Positions 46,319-57,586 of a stretch of DNA of 64,000 nt are shown here, in pieces. The DNA lies in NCBI GenBank assembly GCA_002261195.1, contig MVBO01000001.1, positions 777,647-841,646 on the forward strand, read 5' to 3'. How positions within the stretch are numbered: position 1 is the stretch's first letter; each line of letters starts with the position of its first letter. The notes under the pieces were generated by a model. It was not told the DNA's origin. It made no database searches and was given only the letters and a program-made list of their open reading frames with translations. This DNA comes from Bifiguratus adelaidae. Taxonomy: Eukaryota > Mucoromycota > Endogonomycetes > Endogonales. The position numbers and the translations under genes were made by a program.

Positions 46319-48460
46319 TTATAGCTTCTCCCTGGCGCCTTCCCTTTCCGGCTCCTTGTCTTTTCTCGCAACCGCACCAATAGAATTTTTGCCTCTTGCA
46401 CCAGGTGTTTTGTTGACTGCTGCGCCGTTCACGCTCACAAATTCTGTTATTCGAAATTGATCATTGACTCCCTGAGGAGCGAACTGGGTGATCCTGAACT
46501 CATTGTGCTGCCGCCGTGTGCTGGGTATATGAGAACCATTACCAACTGCATAAGGCGTGGGTGATGACGGTCTCCTTTTCTGCGTCGGTGAGTTTGCATC
46601 TGCAGGCCTAATGATTGGTGGAGGTATCGGCTTAACTGAGTCGGGAAGCTGTGATAGTAGTTGCTGTTGTGCTGGCGACAATGTCTCAACGGTCATTGGA
46701 TGGTGGAGAATGTCCGACCGAGTTGGTGTGACTGGGGTAAGTAGATGTGTGGAGTTAGCATCATCGCCGCTACCGCTCGTCGGTTGCACATGAGGAGACG
46801 ATCCGTACGCGTAGGATGGAACTGAAATGGGCGAGGGTCGGGAGGCGCGCGAACGTGACGAAATATCAACGTCTCTTGTTTCTTCATTGGAAGGTGCTTC
46901 CTGCACCGGCAAAGGAACGTACGTAGCTTGTGGAGACCTCGGTGAAGCCGACAATGTTTGCTCCTTCGAACCACCCGAGTCACCTGAGGGAATGGAAGGG
47001 AGCTTTTCTTTGGTTCCGGGGGGGCCGAAAGTGGTCGGTTCCACGTACTTCCATCGAAGTCCGCCTCCTGCACTGTCCTTACGGGACGGTTTGGCATTCT
47101 CAACCGGACTTTCCGCCAAAGGTCTGGGCGCTATCGTGTGATACGATGTCTTCGATACCGAGGATCGACGTTTGTGATTCCGATGCCTCCGAAGATCTGC
47201 TTCCAAGCTTGGACTGTTTGCTCGCTCTGGTACCCTTGCCAACGCTGATGCAACTCCAGGAGCTCCGGAATGCTCATGCAATTTGGGCTGGTGCTGCCAC
47301 GTGAACACGGTCCGGCCACCTTCTGCATGGCGGGTGGGACTCACTGGTTGCCCGAGCTTTAGCTGTTGGCGGGCGTTTTGTCCATCAATGAACAATTCCA
47401 TAGGGCTCACTGACTTTAGAGGCCCAGTTTTCTTCCATTCTTTTGAAGGTCTACGGAAGTCTGACCCATGCCATCGCCGACTACGTTTGCTCGGCGTGCC
47501 GTGATCACGTCTAGCATCACCATACGACGTTGGAAAATGACGGCGTTGAGGTGTTGACGGCCTCGAATGATGATGCGGAGAGGACAGCATCATGATAGTA
47601 TGAGCGGCTTGTGCCTCATCGTCATCAAGTGGTCGGCCATGGCCTTCAAAAGCATCGGATGCGCTAAAGGGATTGTGGTCAGGATCATCGAGCAGGTCCT
47701 CCTTGTGCCATGCTTGATCTCGGCCTTTAACCCGATTAAATGAGCGTGGGGCACTGAATGCAGCCTCAAGGGTGTCCGAGTCCGAATCGTCTTCCAAATT
47801 TCGTTTTGCTTTTGAGACTGATCGCACAGGACTACGGGGCATTTGAGGAAAATATGGTGGTGCAGAATAAGTTGCGTCCATGTAACGTTCTCTTGGTTCT
47901 GGTGTTCTTCGTGTACGGTCGAGTTTCGCATCCAAATGTTGCGTAAGACTTTTTGACGTTGTCGTTGGCATTTCCACCATACTCAACCGACGTTCGTGAG
48001 TAGGTAGAATTGTTTCGAGTTCTTGAATCGATCGATTAACCCATCCATGTGCAACCTTCCATCGGGCAAATTCTAATCGCACACGAAATGTAGAAGCCAG
48101 CTACACAAAGATATGCAAGTAAGTATACGATAACGAACGTCGTCTTTTCACCGTCATGTTTCACCTGAAGCCCATGCGTGCCTCGCCACGAAAACGTACC
48201 TCTTGCACTTTATCTCCCATCAGAGACGACGTTGACAGCTCAGCAGATCCTTGAGAGTTAGCTTGTTGTACTTTCTCGCGGGTGACGTGCGTTGCTTCCG
48301 ATACTGGCAAAGTATGCGCCTCTTTCGCGGTCGGCGATTCCTGGCGCCTCGTACCATTTCTCGACACAGCGTCTCTGTAATGACCCTCCTTTCCTATGGG
48401 TGACTCTGTATCCGTCAGCGGTGACGGCGTATCGTATACTGCAGGTGAAGCGATGGGCAT
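46319..48460 (-). CDS. Whi5/Nrm1-like G1/S transcriptional repressor
   Basis: Long disordered protein of about 680 residues. Exon 1 starts at ATG 48460 (MPIASPAVYDTPSPLTDTES) and joins through an intron (donor gtacgt near 48201, acceptor gtag near 48101) to LASTFRVRLEFARWKVAHGW. That sequence fits the short Whi5 domain (GTB motif), which binds the SBF/MBF-type G1/S factors: L..R...RLE.A..KV..GW. The rest is Ser/Pro/Arg-rich with very many SP and TP sites, expected for a Cdk-controlled repressor. Near the C terminus are two copies of a short motif, EFRITQF and QFRITEF. The family call rests mainly on the GTB motif and disorder. Yeast Whi5 and Nrm1 are shorter (about 250-300 residues). Divergent with the RBBP6-like gene. 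Confidence 0.68.
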
Positions 48461-48994
48461 GGCTGTATGCAATAGTAAAAGCCGCCTCGCTCTTGCCAGC
48501 GTTTTTTGCCCAAATATAGTTCAAGGCGTGTCTCTTTAACCCTAACCCTGTTTGATATCACAGTAAATTTCTTTTCCCGCGCAAAACAATGGGAAGCGTC
48601 TAGCGACATGTTGGATGCTGATGGCATGCATATGGTGAGAATTAGGCCATGTGCACGTAGTAGGGCTCATATGTCGCGGCTCATGACGAATGGTTTCATT
48701 GTGGAGGTAAATGCTCCGTCCAAATATTGCATAAATCAATGCTCGCTCTTGTCGCGCTCAAAATACCCATATTCAGTAATCAGGTGTCAAAATTGATGAC
48801 GCAAGCATTCATGTAAAATGTCTACGTCACCGAACTGATGGGCATTTTCTTCTCTTTGCTGCGCTTCGACAAGCGTTCCATTGCACGCGGATCCCTTTGG
48901 ATAGAGGGAAAAGAAAAAAGCGATGAACCCGTAAGTGCCTTTTAACTCGCTCACTTGACTTGAGCAAGGTCACTCAATAGAAGGGATCAGGGCA
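48461..48994. other. Divergent promoter region between Whi5-like and RBBP6-like genes
   Basis: About 530 nt. A possible upstream mini-exon with ATG at about 48921 followed by gtaagtg lies before the chosen start at 48995. No DWNN-domain coding sequence is found here. Nothing else recognised. Confidence 0.45.
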
Positions 48995-51512
48995 ATGGCA
49001 GGAAATGGCTTTCAAGGCGGTTACGGCGCGCAAGGTTATGGTGCCGGTTATGGCGATTACAGCATGGACGTGACCGACGTCAGTACCGTGCAGTCACCTG
49101 AACCTCAAGTGGGCCAGAAACGAGAAGGCGTTCCTCCACCAGAGCAAAAGCCTCCCGTAGGTTACGTGTGCTTCAAATGCGGCGAACCTGGTAAGTGGCG
49201 TGTACGACATCTCTTAACTTGGCATTGAATGCTCTTTTGCCCAGGCCATTGGATATATTATTGCCCAAAGTACCCAAAAACGGACACATTGGAAGGTCCA
49301 GTGAAGTCAGTATAGCAGATGCTTGCAAAGTGTTCTTCAATACATTGACCGTTGGTGTCTAGTTCTTATACACTGGGCCCTGGACAGCAGCAAGAGAACA
49401 AGCCCCTAGTGCCACCAGAACTGACGTGCCCGATCGATTACAAGTTGATGCGCAATGCCGTTCTTATACCCTGCTGCGGGAAAAGCTTCTGTGATGACTG
49501 TAAGAATATTGGATCAGCGTTGCTAGGCAACGAATATTTGCGTTCAGTCGATGTAACCACGTCAAATTGTATTTTCCAGGCATTAGAAAGAAAATTGAAA
49601 CGACGCATCAATGCCCTAACTGTTTCACACCACATGATACAGTTAGGTTGATTCCAAATGCTTCACTACGGAACGCGGTGGAAATCTTCAAGCAGGAACA
49701 TCCCGGAGTCGAAGATGGCAAGGTGGATACACCTGGAAGGGTCAATCCCAACCCTATGCAAAATCCAGCCGGCTATAAGATCCAAGTCTTTGAATCGGAC
49801 GAGCCACGGGGTGTCAAGAAACAGCATCCCCGGCCAGTACCGGGAATGGGAGGAGACATGCCGATGGGAATGGGAATGGGCCCAATGTATGGGCCACCAG
49901 GCTTCTATGGTGGAGACGGCATGGCTTGGGATATGAACATGGGTGGAATGGGTATGGGAGAAGGCTGGTACGGTAAGTGTTACTTTCAGGGGTCTTTCCT
50001 TCAGCGCGAGAGCAAGATCGTGCTGTGTACTCAGCTCTGCGATGCTATCAACGATAAGGACACGAAGACCGATGAGTCAAGTCGAGCACTGTCGGAGGGT
50101 TGGCTAGAGGATGCAGAGTGCACAGACATTCCTTGGGAGATACGCAGTTGGTCAAGCGGTATAATTCTTGCATGTATACTGACTAGTGCCTGTTTCGCTT
50201 TTTATTTTCTGAACCCTTATCACTCTATTCTATATCGCGACTTTTCAATTTTCGTGTGCATCACCGCATTCCAACAATCTTGGACCATATAGATGACGGA
50301 TCCATGCAGCAGCCATTCTTCAATCCTGCCTTTTTCCATCCCAATGCGATTCCGAATTTTAGTCCGGGAAGGGATGATATGATGTGGAACGGCACTGATG
50401 GGTGGGGCGGGCCAGGGGGATGGAATGTGCCAGGTGGTCCGCCGGGAATGAGAGGAAGAGGTCGTGGGCGAGGTCGAGGACGGGGCGCTCCCATGGGAAG
50501 AGGTGGGATAATGGGACCAGGCATGGGACCGAACATGAAGCCTCCGAGAGAAGAGGAGGGAATCGTGCAGTTGGCCGGTGGAGAAGATGACAGTTACACG
50601 TTAGTATCTTCGCATGCAAATATGTCCTATGTCCTAACCAAATTATTTGAAATTAGCAATGATAATGATGCATCAAGCAAAGGTGCTAACGATTCGATAC
50701 CTGCGGGGCCAAGGGCGATGACTGGCGGTCCACGCAACGACATTCGTGGTGGGCCTAAGGGTCCGATCATCGCAGCATATCAACCAGATGCAGCACCGCC
50801 GAAAGGTCCTGCAGGCATGAGATCAGACTCCGCTGACGGAAGGTCTTCTCGAGGTTGGAAGGACAATGATAGGGATCGAGGTCGCGACAGCTACCGGCCA
50901 AGTCGCGACAATGGGAGACGTTCACCAGATTCTCGACACTCTCACAGACGAGATGATTCTCGCAGCCGTTCAAGCCGATCGGACATGCGATCGCGCTCTC
51001 CTCGCAGAGAAGACCGACGTCGATCACGATCACGTTCTCCTGATAGACGAGACCGACGACGATCCCGTTCGCCAAGTCGACGCGACAGTACCGATCATCG
51101 TGAGCGGGACGCAGGAAACTCTCGTAAAGACACCAATCGCGGTGAACAGGACGAAAAGCATACGACTTCGACAGACGCGGAAATCGGTGCGCCCGACGTG
51201 CAGTATGAAGAGTTCGATATAAGTGCTGACCCTGATATTGATATAGGACTACCAGCACCAACCTCAGAAAGCAAATCTAAGAACGACGACGACTCACGAA
51301 CGTCTTCCCGCGATCGCCATTCTCGCTCCGACAGCCGAGACCGATACCGCCATCGCTCCCGTGACAGAAACAGAGACAGAGACAGAGATCGATACGGCGA
51401 CCGTGAGCGTGACCGATCAAGTCGATCGTATTCTTCGCGTGATCGCGAACGGGATAGGGACAGGGATAGAGGTCGGAGAAGTGGTAGCCGCGATAGACGC
51501 GACCGCCGGTGA
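48995..51512 (+). CDS. RBBP6/Mpe1-like zinc-knuckle + RING protein with RS-rich tail
   Basis: Likely nuclear RNA 3'-end processing factor or E3 ligase. Order of parts: a Gly/Tyr-rich start (GGYGAQGYGAGYGDYSMD), a CCHC zinc knuckle (CFKCGEPGHWIYYC, across an intron), a RING/U-box-like module (CPIDYKLMRNAVLIPCCGKS, then CDDC and CPNC), IPNASLRNAVEIFKQEHPG, Met/Gly-rich and RGRGRGRGRG segments, and a long Arg/Ser/Asp-rich tail (RDRDRDRYGDRERDRSS type). Zinc knuckle followed by this RING is diagnostic for RBBP6/Mpe1. The N-terminal ubiquitin-like DWNN domain of that family is not seen in or just upstream of the gene. An intron of 320 nt (49973-50292) is far longer than others. Partner would be the cleavage and polyadenylation complex, by family. 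Confidence 0.8.
49991..50127 (+). ncRNA. Possible intronic H/ACA-type snoRNA (weak)
   Basis: Within the 320-nt intron of the RBBP6-like gene: GGTCTT (49991-49996) pairs with AAGACC (50065-50070) and CCTT with AAGG further in, forming a long hairpin with an inner stem. A second short hairpin, gcact/agtgc (50086-50090 and 50117-50121), is followed at once by ACA and three more bases (gac). This order recalls an H/ACA snoRNA, but no clear H box (AnAnnA) lies between the hairpins and the second one is short. Treated as a candidate only. Confidence 0.25.
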
Positions 51513-51598
51513 ACGGTCTAGCCGTGCACCATGTCTACATGTATAGAGCTGTATGTACAAGTTCCGAAAAGAAGTATCATAAAGCATTTTGCTTTCGG

Positions 51599-54043
51599 TC
51601 ACTTTAGCTCTACTAGTTGCCAAACATTCAACCACAGGCCATCTTTTGGACCCTTAAGGACGGCACCAATGTCGTCAAAATTGACGTGATGCCATTGCTT
51701 GTGCACCAGGCGCAAAGTAATCGACTCACTTCCCACGTTCTTCCAGTCGTCTCGTTGGATTAAAGGCTTCCCTTGTTGGTCAAGGAGTATCACTTGGGTA
51801 GGAAACTGAGTTACGGCCGGCGTGATTAGTAAGGAGCTACTTGAAACTTGAGCACACAAAGTCCATGGAATGTGCGCGTATCTAATTACCGAGAAAATGC
51901 TTCAATGTCGCCTTGCCCGAGTTGATAATATGACTTAGAGTTGCTTTCCATGGCCGTGCTTTTCATGGGAGCGCGTGTTTGGAGACTTTGTATGATCTCT
52001 GAAAAATTGCGTCCAGCGTAGTCTAGCACATGGACCCGCACAGGCTCATCTACGTGAGGGGCGATAAGCAGTTATGCACAAATCCACACAGGTCAACAAT
52101 CACCTCTGGGCTGCAGCAAAAGATAACGAGGGGGCATATAAGTCTTATAAAAGTATGCATATGTCGTCAGATTGATCGCCCCTACAGTTGGATCAATAGA
52201 GTAATCATCAATGTCTGTGTCGTTCCTTACTCGTATAACCAACGTGGGTCCAATCGCACGCCATGATACCATTGTCGAGGTCTGCGCAGGCTGAGGATTG
52301 CGATGATTTGCGAAGCCAGCCTAGCACCGGTACAATACCTCCCTTTCAAAAGTATTGGTCGTTAGATAATGCTCATTTGATGCTACCATATTTACCTGAT
52401 GAAGAATGCCGAATACAATGGCCAGGACGGCATTGAACACTATCCAGACAAGCTAAGAACAAGTCGCGTTGGATCAGAACAAATTAGGACATGCCACTAC
52501 ACTTGCTTACCCAAAAGGATCTCCCAATGGCGCGAACATAGCTGGAACAGCAAATACACATTGGCGCCAGCATTGGGATTAGAAATCTGGCCTCTTGGTG
52601 CGGCATGGAGGAAAGGATCAAAATTCCTGACATCGGGACAGCTGCGATCACTGAATATCACCGTTAGAGTCCTGCTGCAGGAAACCTCGGAAACATACTT
52701 GATTGCAGCAAGTTCAAATTCGCCCAATGTGTCATCAAAGTCCTTGCACCCACAATGATGGCAACAATGGCCAATGGACCAAATAGGACCGGAAAGTTGA
52801 TCAGCAGGTGCGTATACAGCGGATGTTTTCCATGCTTTTCGAGGTTTTCCGTCCTCATGTTGTATAACAGGTTGTTGAAGGGAGTTAATACGAAATTGTC
52901 CTGAGAATATTTGTCAATACATGCGTGGCCCGATTTTTTTTTACCGTAGTACCGCAGAGAAGTGAGTGATAATCGTGAGAGGCGACGTAATGAATGATGC
53001 AAAATGCAGATGACGAAAGTACATTGTGTCCGAAATGATGCAAACAAAGGCTACCAGAGAAAATCCCAGAGAAATAATTCCAACGGCTCGTATTGCTTCC
53101 CTGTATGTTACCTTGAATAACTGACTATACGAGGTGATCAGAGACTAGATTTCTTTGTATCAGAGGACCTACATAAAAAAAGTGACCCCAATCGGAATGG
53201 CGAAGCCTGCAAATGTGATGCGAGAAAATAGGCCAAGCGCAACAGTTGCGCCTAGCAAACATATCGATCTGAGATGAATCTACGGACCCGAAGTCAATCG
53301 ATAGATAACAAAGCTGATATCACCCTGGAAGTACCTTCATTGTCCTTTTGTCGTTCGGTTTATCTGAGAAGGAATCCATGAGTAGCCATACCGACCAAGC
53401 AACCAAAGCCGATTCAACAGAATTCGAAAAAGAGCGCGTATGATATACAAGTGTCACATAAGAAGAACTCCAGAGAAGCAGAGCTGATCGTGAGTCCAAT
53501 TTCAGGCGTCGACAAATCCGGTGAACGACGACGTCTGAACGAGGCGAATCGAAATCGCATTAGACGTCCGTATATTCCATCATAAACCCGAAAACCTACC
53601 AATGGCCAGCGATATGAAGAAGAATGGTAGCCGGGAGGAGATAAACACTGCTGCAGATGTATCTGTAGTCATTTTTGAGTACCTGAGTCGAAAAACAACC
53701 TCCATCTGCACGTACCGCATGCCTTCAAGTGGATTATTGAACATAGTATCTTTTGGAAAGCAAAACTGCTCCCAGTTGTCAATGCGCTGTTTTGAGAACG
53801 ATATTACGAAACTTCAGTATCGAGAACAGTGCGAAAGAGTACTCAAGCTTACGGTATGACGACGGAACGGGCGGGATTCCCTGTTTGGAATTCCCAAGGT
53901 ACAAACACGTTGTACTTGTAGATCCACCCAGCCATGACCTCGGGTGACTGAAAGAACTCATCTGGGTGTACATATCCAGTTGAAAAAGTGCTAAGAAGGC
54001 GCACAATCAACAGCAACAAGTAGATGCGCCTTCCACTACTCAT
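51599..54043 (-). CDS. SMP3: GPI mannosyltransferase 4 (Smp3 family, GT22)
   Basis: ER membrane enzyme that adds the fourth, side-branch mannose to the GPI anchor precursor from dolichol-phosphate mannose. ATG 54043 gives MSSGRRIYLLLLIVRLLSTF and the family loop GYVHPDEFFQSPEVMAGWIY with the HPDEFFQ (HxDE-type) catalytic region, followed by WEFQTGNPARS. Middle exons encode the conserved SSSYVTLVYHTRSFSNSVES and a WLLMDSF helix; several hydrophobic segments are spread over small exons. The C terminus has WKNVGSESITLRL and HVNFDDIGAVLKGPKDGLWL. GT22 enzymes of this kind include Alg9, Alg12 and Gpi10; the HPDEFFQSPEVMAG text selects Smp3/PIGZ. Tail to tail with the RBBP6-like gene, 86 nt apart. 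Confidence 0.88.
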
Positions 54044-54210
54044 TCACACGCGTTCAAGAAACGATTTCTAAATTCAGCTTTTGGATTGCAGATCTGCTCA
54101 TATTCCCTCATATGGATCTACATTTTAACACTGAACTTCACATTCCTCTACAATGGATTACACCGTGGTATGAGCACCGCAACTCGAGAGTCACAATCAT
54201 GCTAAAGGAC

Positions 54211-54870
54211 TTACCTAGACTTCATTTGCATGATTAGTCCCACCTTTCTCCTTACTGCTTCAGCGAACAATTTTCGATTGCGTTGTATTGCTTGACGTCT
54301 TCTTTTTGCTGTCGGCTTCTCATAGTAGTCGTGCATCCTAAGCTCTCTTCGAATGCCGTTTTCGTTCAAGATCGAGTTCAGTCTTCTATAGGAGGTGTTT
54401 GGATTTACGGATGTGACGGGTATGGATCTGCCCCGATAGGCTGCAAGGGATGGCTGATAATTGGGTGAGGCGGATAAACGAGGACTTTTGACAGTGTCTA
54501 TTAGCTCGGTTGCATCGGCTGAGGGCTCTTGCTTTGATCCAGCGCTTTCAACATTCGACTTTTGACTTTTGGAGGCAGCATATAGCGGGAATATGTCGGC
54601 GACTTTCATAGGTGAAGAAGCTTCGGTCCTCAACTTGGAGCTTTCGCTCGCTATATCTTTAGCTTGCTGGGATTGGGAAGCTCCGTTCGCTGTCGAGTGA
54701 CTCTCGTGGTCATCGTGTACACCTGCACGGTGCGATCTCGGTTGGGTTCCTTCTAGCCATTTAGGTGTAAATGTAATTCCACGGACAGCCATGTTTGGAG
54801 CGAAAGCAGCACGAATAGTCAAGAATGGCCGAGATAAGACCAGTCGGCTATAGATCGTGGTCGTGATCAT
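54211..54870 (-). CDS. MRP21: Mitochondrial small ribosomal subunit protein bS21m
   Basis: The C-terminal 75 residues match bacterial S21 and fungal Mrp21: RRLNSILNENGIRRELRMHD then YYEKPTAKRRRQAIQRNRK and a basic end. The N-terminal 140 residues start MITTTIYSRLVLSRPFLTIR, a mitochondrial presequence, followed by a Ser/Gln-rich, poorly conserved region. The start is ATG 54870; no upstream ATG lies in frame before the divergent gene. The stop TAA lies inside aggtaagtc, a perfect donor site, so a spliced longer form is formally possible. Divergent with the CCDC124-like gene, 137 nt apart. Confidence 0.9.
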   Translation of the reverse strand: MITTTIYSRLVLSRPFLTIRAAFAPNMAVRGITFTPKWLEGTQPRSHRAGVHDDHESHSTANGASQSQQAKDIASESSKLRTEASSPMKVADIFPLYAASKSQKSNVESAGSKQEPSADATELIDTVKSPRLSASPNYQPSLAAYRGRSIPVTSVNPNTSYRRLNSILNENGIRRELRMHDYYEKPTAKRRRQAIQRNRKLFAEAVRRKVGLIMQMKSR

Positions 54871-55007
54871 GGTCTGTGAAAGCGTCGATTCCACCAAAAA
54901 TTCCTCCTTTCAACCTTGTCCTCACTTACTTTCTGCACGTGACTTAAATCACGTGATCCTTCCCAACCTTGATTTTGCGCAACTGTCTGTCTCATACGGT
55001 GGTCAAC

Positions 55008-55930
55008 ATGCCAAAGAAGTTTGCCGGGGAGAACACTAAGGGTAAGCCTTGTTTCTGGACATTCTGCACAGCGTATTAAGGACTTATTGCTCAGTAACGG
55101 CTGCGAAGGAGAAGAAGGCGGCTAACAAAGCGAAAGAAGACGCAAAGCGAGCTGAAGAAGCCGAAGGGAGAGAATCCAGCGAATGGGCGAAAGGGGCTAA
55201 GGGAAAGTCAAAGAAGGATGCTGAAGCTGAAAAGAAGGTAAGAGATCGCCTTCTGCGGCAGTTAGGTGCTGTGTTTGCTTATTTCTGCTTTAGGCTGCAG
55301 CCGCTGCGAAGAAGGCCGAAGCTGCTCGCTTACTGGTAAGTATGCTGTAGCGCAAGCGGATCAAAATAGAAGACCTCAATGTGCACTTACAGGCTGAAGA
55401 AGAGAAGGCCATCGCCAAGTCAAAACCAGTAATTCGTGCACCAAAGGGTGAAGAGGTATGTTATCCGATATTCACTTGTGCACAGACCGGCATAGTAACA
55501 TAAGTGAATCGTTCAGAAAAAGGCACTCAAGAAATCCGCTGCCAATGAATCAGTCTCTAACGCTGTCAAGTCGCTACCTACTTATTCCGCGAGTGGTATC
55601 GACGACGCACTTGATGCGCTATCCCTTGCCACGGATGAGAAGAGCGTAGGTGTCGCTGGTAAGGCAAAAGATCTCGAAAAGCATCCAGAACGTCGTTTCA
55701 AGGCTGCGTTGACTGCATATGAAGAAAGAAATATGGATCGTGTAAAGGAGGAAAACCCAGGTCTTCGGCGAACTCAATTGAAAGAACTCATATACAAGGA
55801 ATTCCAAAAGTCGGAGGAGAATCCTTTCAATCAAGGCAACATTATCGATTACAACGCCACAAGGGAGCAGGAATCTGGTCACATTGCTGAAAAGCGCAAG
55901 GCTCTCGAGGAACGTCTGCGATCGGACTAA
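55008..55930 (+). CDS. CCDC124/Oxs1-like ribosome-associated protein (DUF1014)
   Basis: ATG 55008 gives MPKKFAGENTK; five exons joined by four short introns (phase 1 then phase 0) form a highly charged, Lys/Ala/Glu-rich coiled coil (KEKKAANKAKEDAKRAEEAE), then the conserved C-terminal domain: FKAALTAYEERNMDRVKEEN, PGLRRTQLKELIYKEFQKSE, ENPFNQGNIIDYNA. This is the family of human CCDC124 and S. pombe Oxs1, related to yeast Lso2, which binds idle 80S ribosomes and helps recovery from starvation; Oxs1 has also been described as a stress co-regulator. About 230 residues, usual length. Confidence 0.9.
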
Positions 55931-56080
55931 TTGGACTTTTGCATCTTGATCCTGTACAATATTCACAAACGCCTGCCTTTAGACGAGGCACATATGCTTC
56001 TAGTTAATGCATGTAGCTGACGGCCGATACCACATTCCAGAACCTATTCACTCGAAAATAAATAGAGATTTGTAGAGCCG

Positions 56081-57059
56081 TTACTTGCGTTTGGTTTGAA
56101 TCGTCAGTGATTGAGGCTCGTCACTGAGTTGAATTCCGGCTAAGGCTTCCGATGCTTCTCCTCGTTTAGCTTCCTGTAACATGTAATTGAAGCTCCTCTC
56201 TGCTTTTGGGCTCAGACCCATGCTGTTTTGGCGACGGATTTCGTAATGCTGGGCATTGATGCTTTCGATTTCGATTTCCTCTTCCAAGGTCATGGCATCA
56301 AAGTAACAGGCCATTTGCACATCCTTCTCTTTGAGACCGCATTTCGAATAGAAGGGAACATTGTGAGTATTGCAGTTGAGAATAACCTTATAACAGCCGA
56401 TGGCCTGTGCGAGCCACTTGAGTTGCTCCACCAACCTAGGGAGTAGACGTGTCGGTATCCATGTCAGCACAGTGAGATATCTGCATACCGTATGCCAAAT
56501 CTCTTTCCTCGCTGCGTGTCACTAACGACAACATCTTCAATGTGCCCAATCTATGCAAAGCACTCCTTTAAATGTAAGATTTCCAATAGATCACCTACCT
56601 TTCCACATTCGTGCAGGAACTTGTATTCGGCTATCAATGTTGCGGAGGCAACCACTTTTCCGGTGCTAATCTCTTCAATAACATTGACAAAATAACTTTT
56701 TTGTGACTTCATATGCTGATACCGTTCTATCCAGCCAGAATGAAGTCCGTCAGTGATTGTCAGATCAGCCTGGATCAAAAACCACAATTACCCAAGAAAC
56801 TGCTCTCTGGCACATTACCAACCACAGAAAGTTGAGCCAGGATGTTGAGAAATCCTTTACAAAGGCTTGTCATTGTCCTGTATAAAACTGGCTATTTGGC
56901 TGTTCCCCCCACTGTACCTTTATGGTAGTCCTCTGCTGATAAAGGTCGAAGAATATATCCCTCTGGAAGTGCCTTTTGTACAGCCTCAGAAATAAGTCGA
57001 GGTGAGAACAAACTCTCAACCTTCCCAGAAGGTATCGCACTATCCGGTAAGGTCGTCAT
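56081..57059 (-). CDS. GNA1: Glucosamine-6-phosphate N-acetyltransferase
   Basis: Acetyl-CoA dependent enzyme on the route to UDP-GlcNAc and chitin. ATG 57059 gives MTTLPDSAIPSGKVESLFSP, then GYILRPLSAEDYHKGFLNIL over the first intron, and LAQLSVVG. The GNAT core follows: SYFVNVIEEISTGKVVASAT, FLHECGKVGHIEDVVVSDTQ-type text, RGKRFGIRLVEQLKWLA (acetyl-CoA loop, R/Q-x-x-G-x-G/A-like) and YKVILNCNTHNVPFYSKCGL. After FYSKCGL and KEKDVQMACYF the protein continues for about 75 residues (EEEIEIESINAQHYEIRRQN and on) where most Gna1 proteins end; this tail is unusual. All joins keep frame. Tail to tail with the CCDC124-like gene. Confidence 0.92.
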
Positions 57060-57586
57060 GACAAGTGGTGAAGGGAATGAGTAGAAGTAGGGCGGAAAAG
57101 GAATACCCTCCTATATTTAGACAGCCGGGGCCGCCTTTTTGGGCTGTGTTGCAAGCCCGCGGCAATCCACCCATTGAAGGATCCAAAATCATCCAATCGA
57201 GACTCTTCACTATGAGTGAGGTTGATATGAGAATTCCAATGTTTACCATGGACTGATGCTTGCATGCATGTGATGGTTTGCTGACAAAGTTACATTGTGG
57301 AAGCTTTTTAATTCATTGTCAATTGCTGTAATGACCATCATTTTTGCATCAGCGCCATTCAAAGGTCCGGTCCGGTCACTCCTGTGGTCAAGTGATTAAC
57401 GTCAGCGCGTTGTCTTTTTGACAAGAGACAGTGAGCTGGTACGAGTGGTACAAGTGGTACAAGTGCGTACGGCTCTCGACAACACTCCGCGGTTTGTCTC
57501 CCTCGCAATCTGGTCCGCCTTAACGCCCTCATCCGAGCACGTTGTGTGACCGCGGGGTCTCCCCGAAGGACGCAACCTTCTGAACC
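57060..57586. other. Divergent promoter region between GNA1 and four-TM gene
   Basis: About 530 nt between divergent starts. It contains a short tandem repeat at 57438-57464 (separate entry). No RNA gene seen. Confidence 0.5.
57438..57464 (+). repeat. 9-nt tandem repeat, three copies
   Basis: GGTACGAGT, GGTACAAGT, GGTACAAGT in direct tandem, followed by gcgtacgg. It lies 120-150 nt upstream of the four-TM gene ATG, so it may be a binding-site array for a regulator, or slippage. Confidence 0.6.

Noticed and set aside
50866-51546. Long alternate frames over the RS-rich tail of the RBBP6-like gene
   Set aside because: These are shadows caused by the repetitive Arg/Asp/Ser codons.
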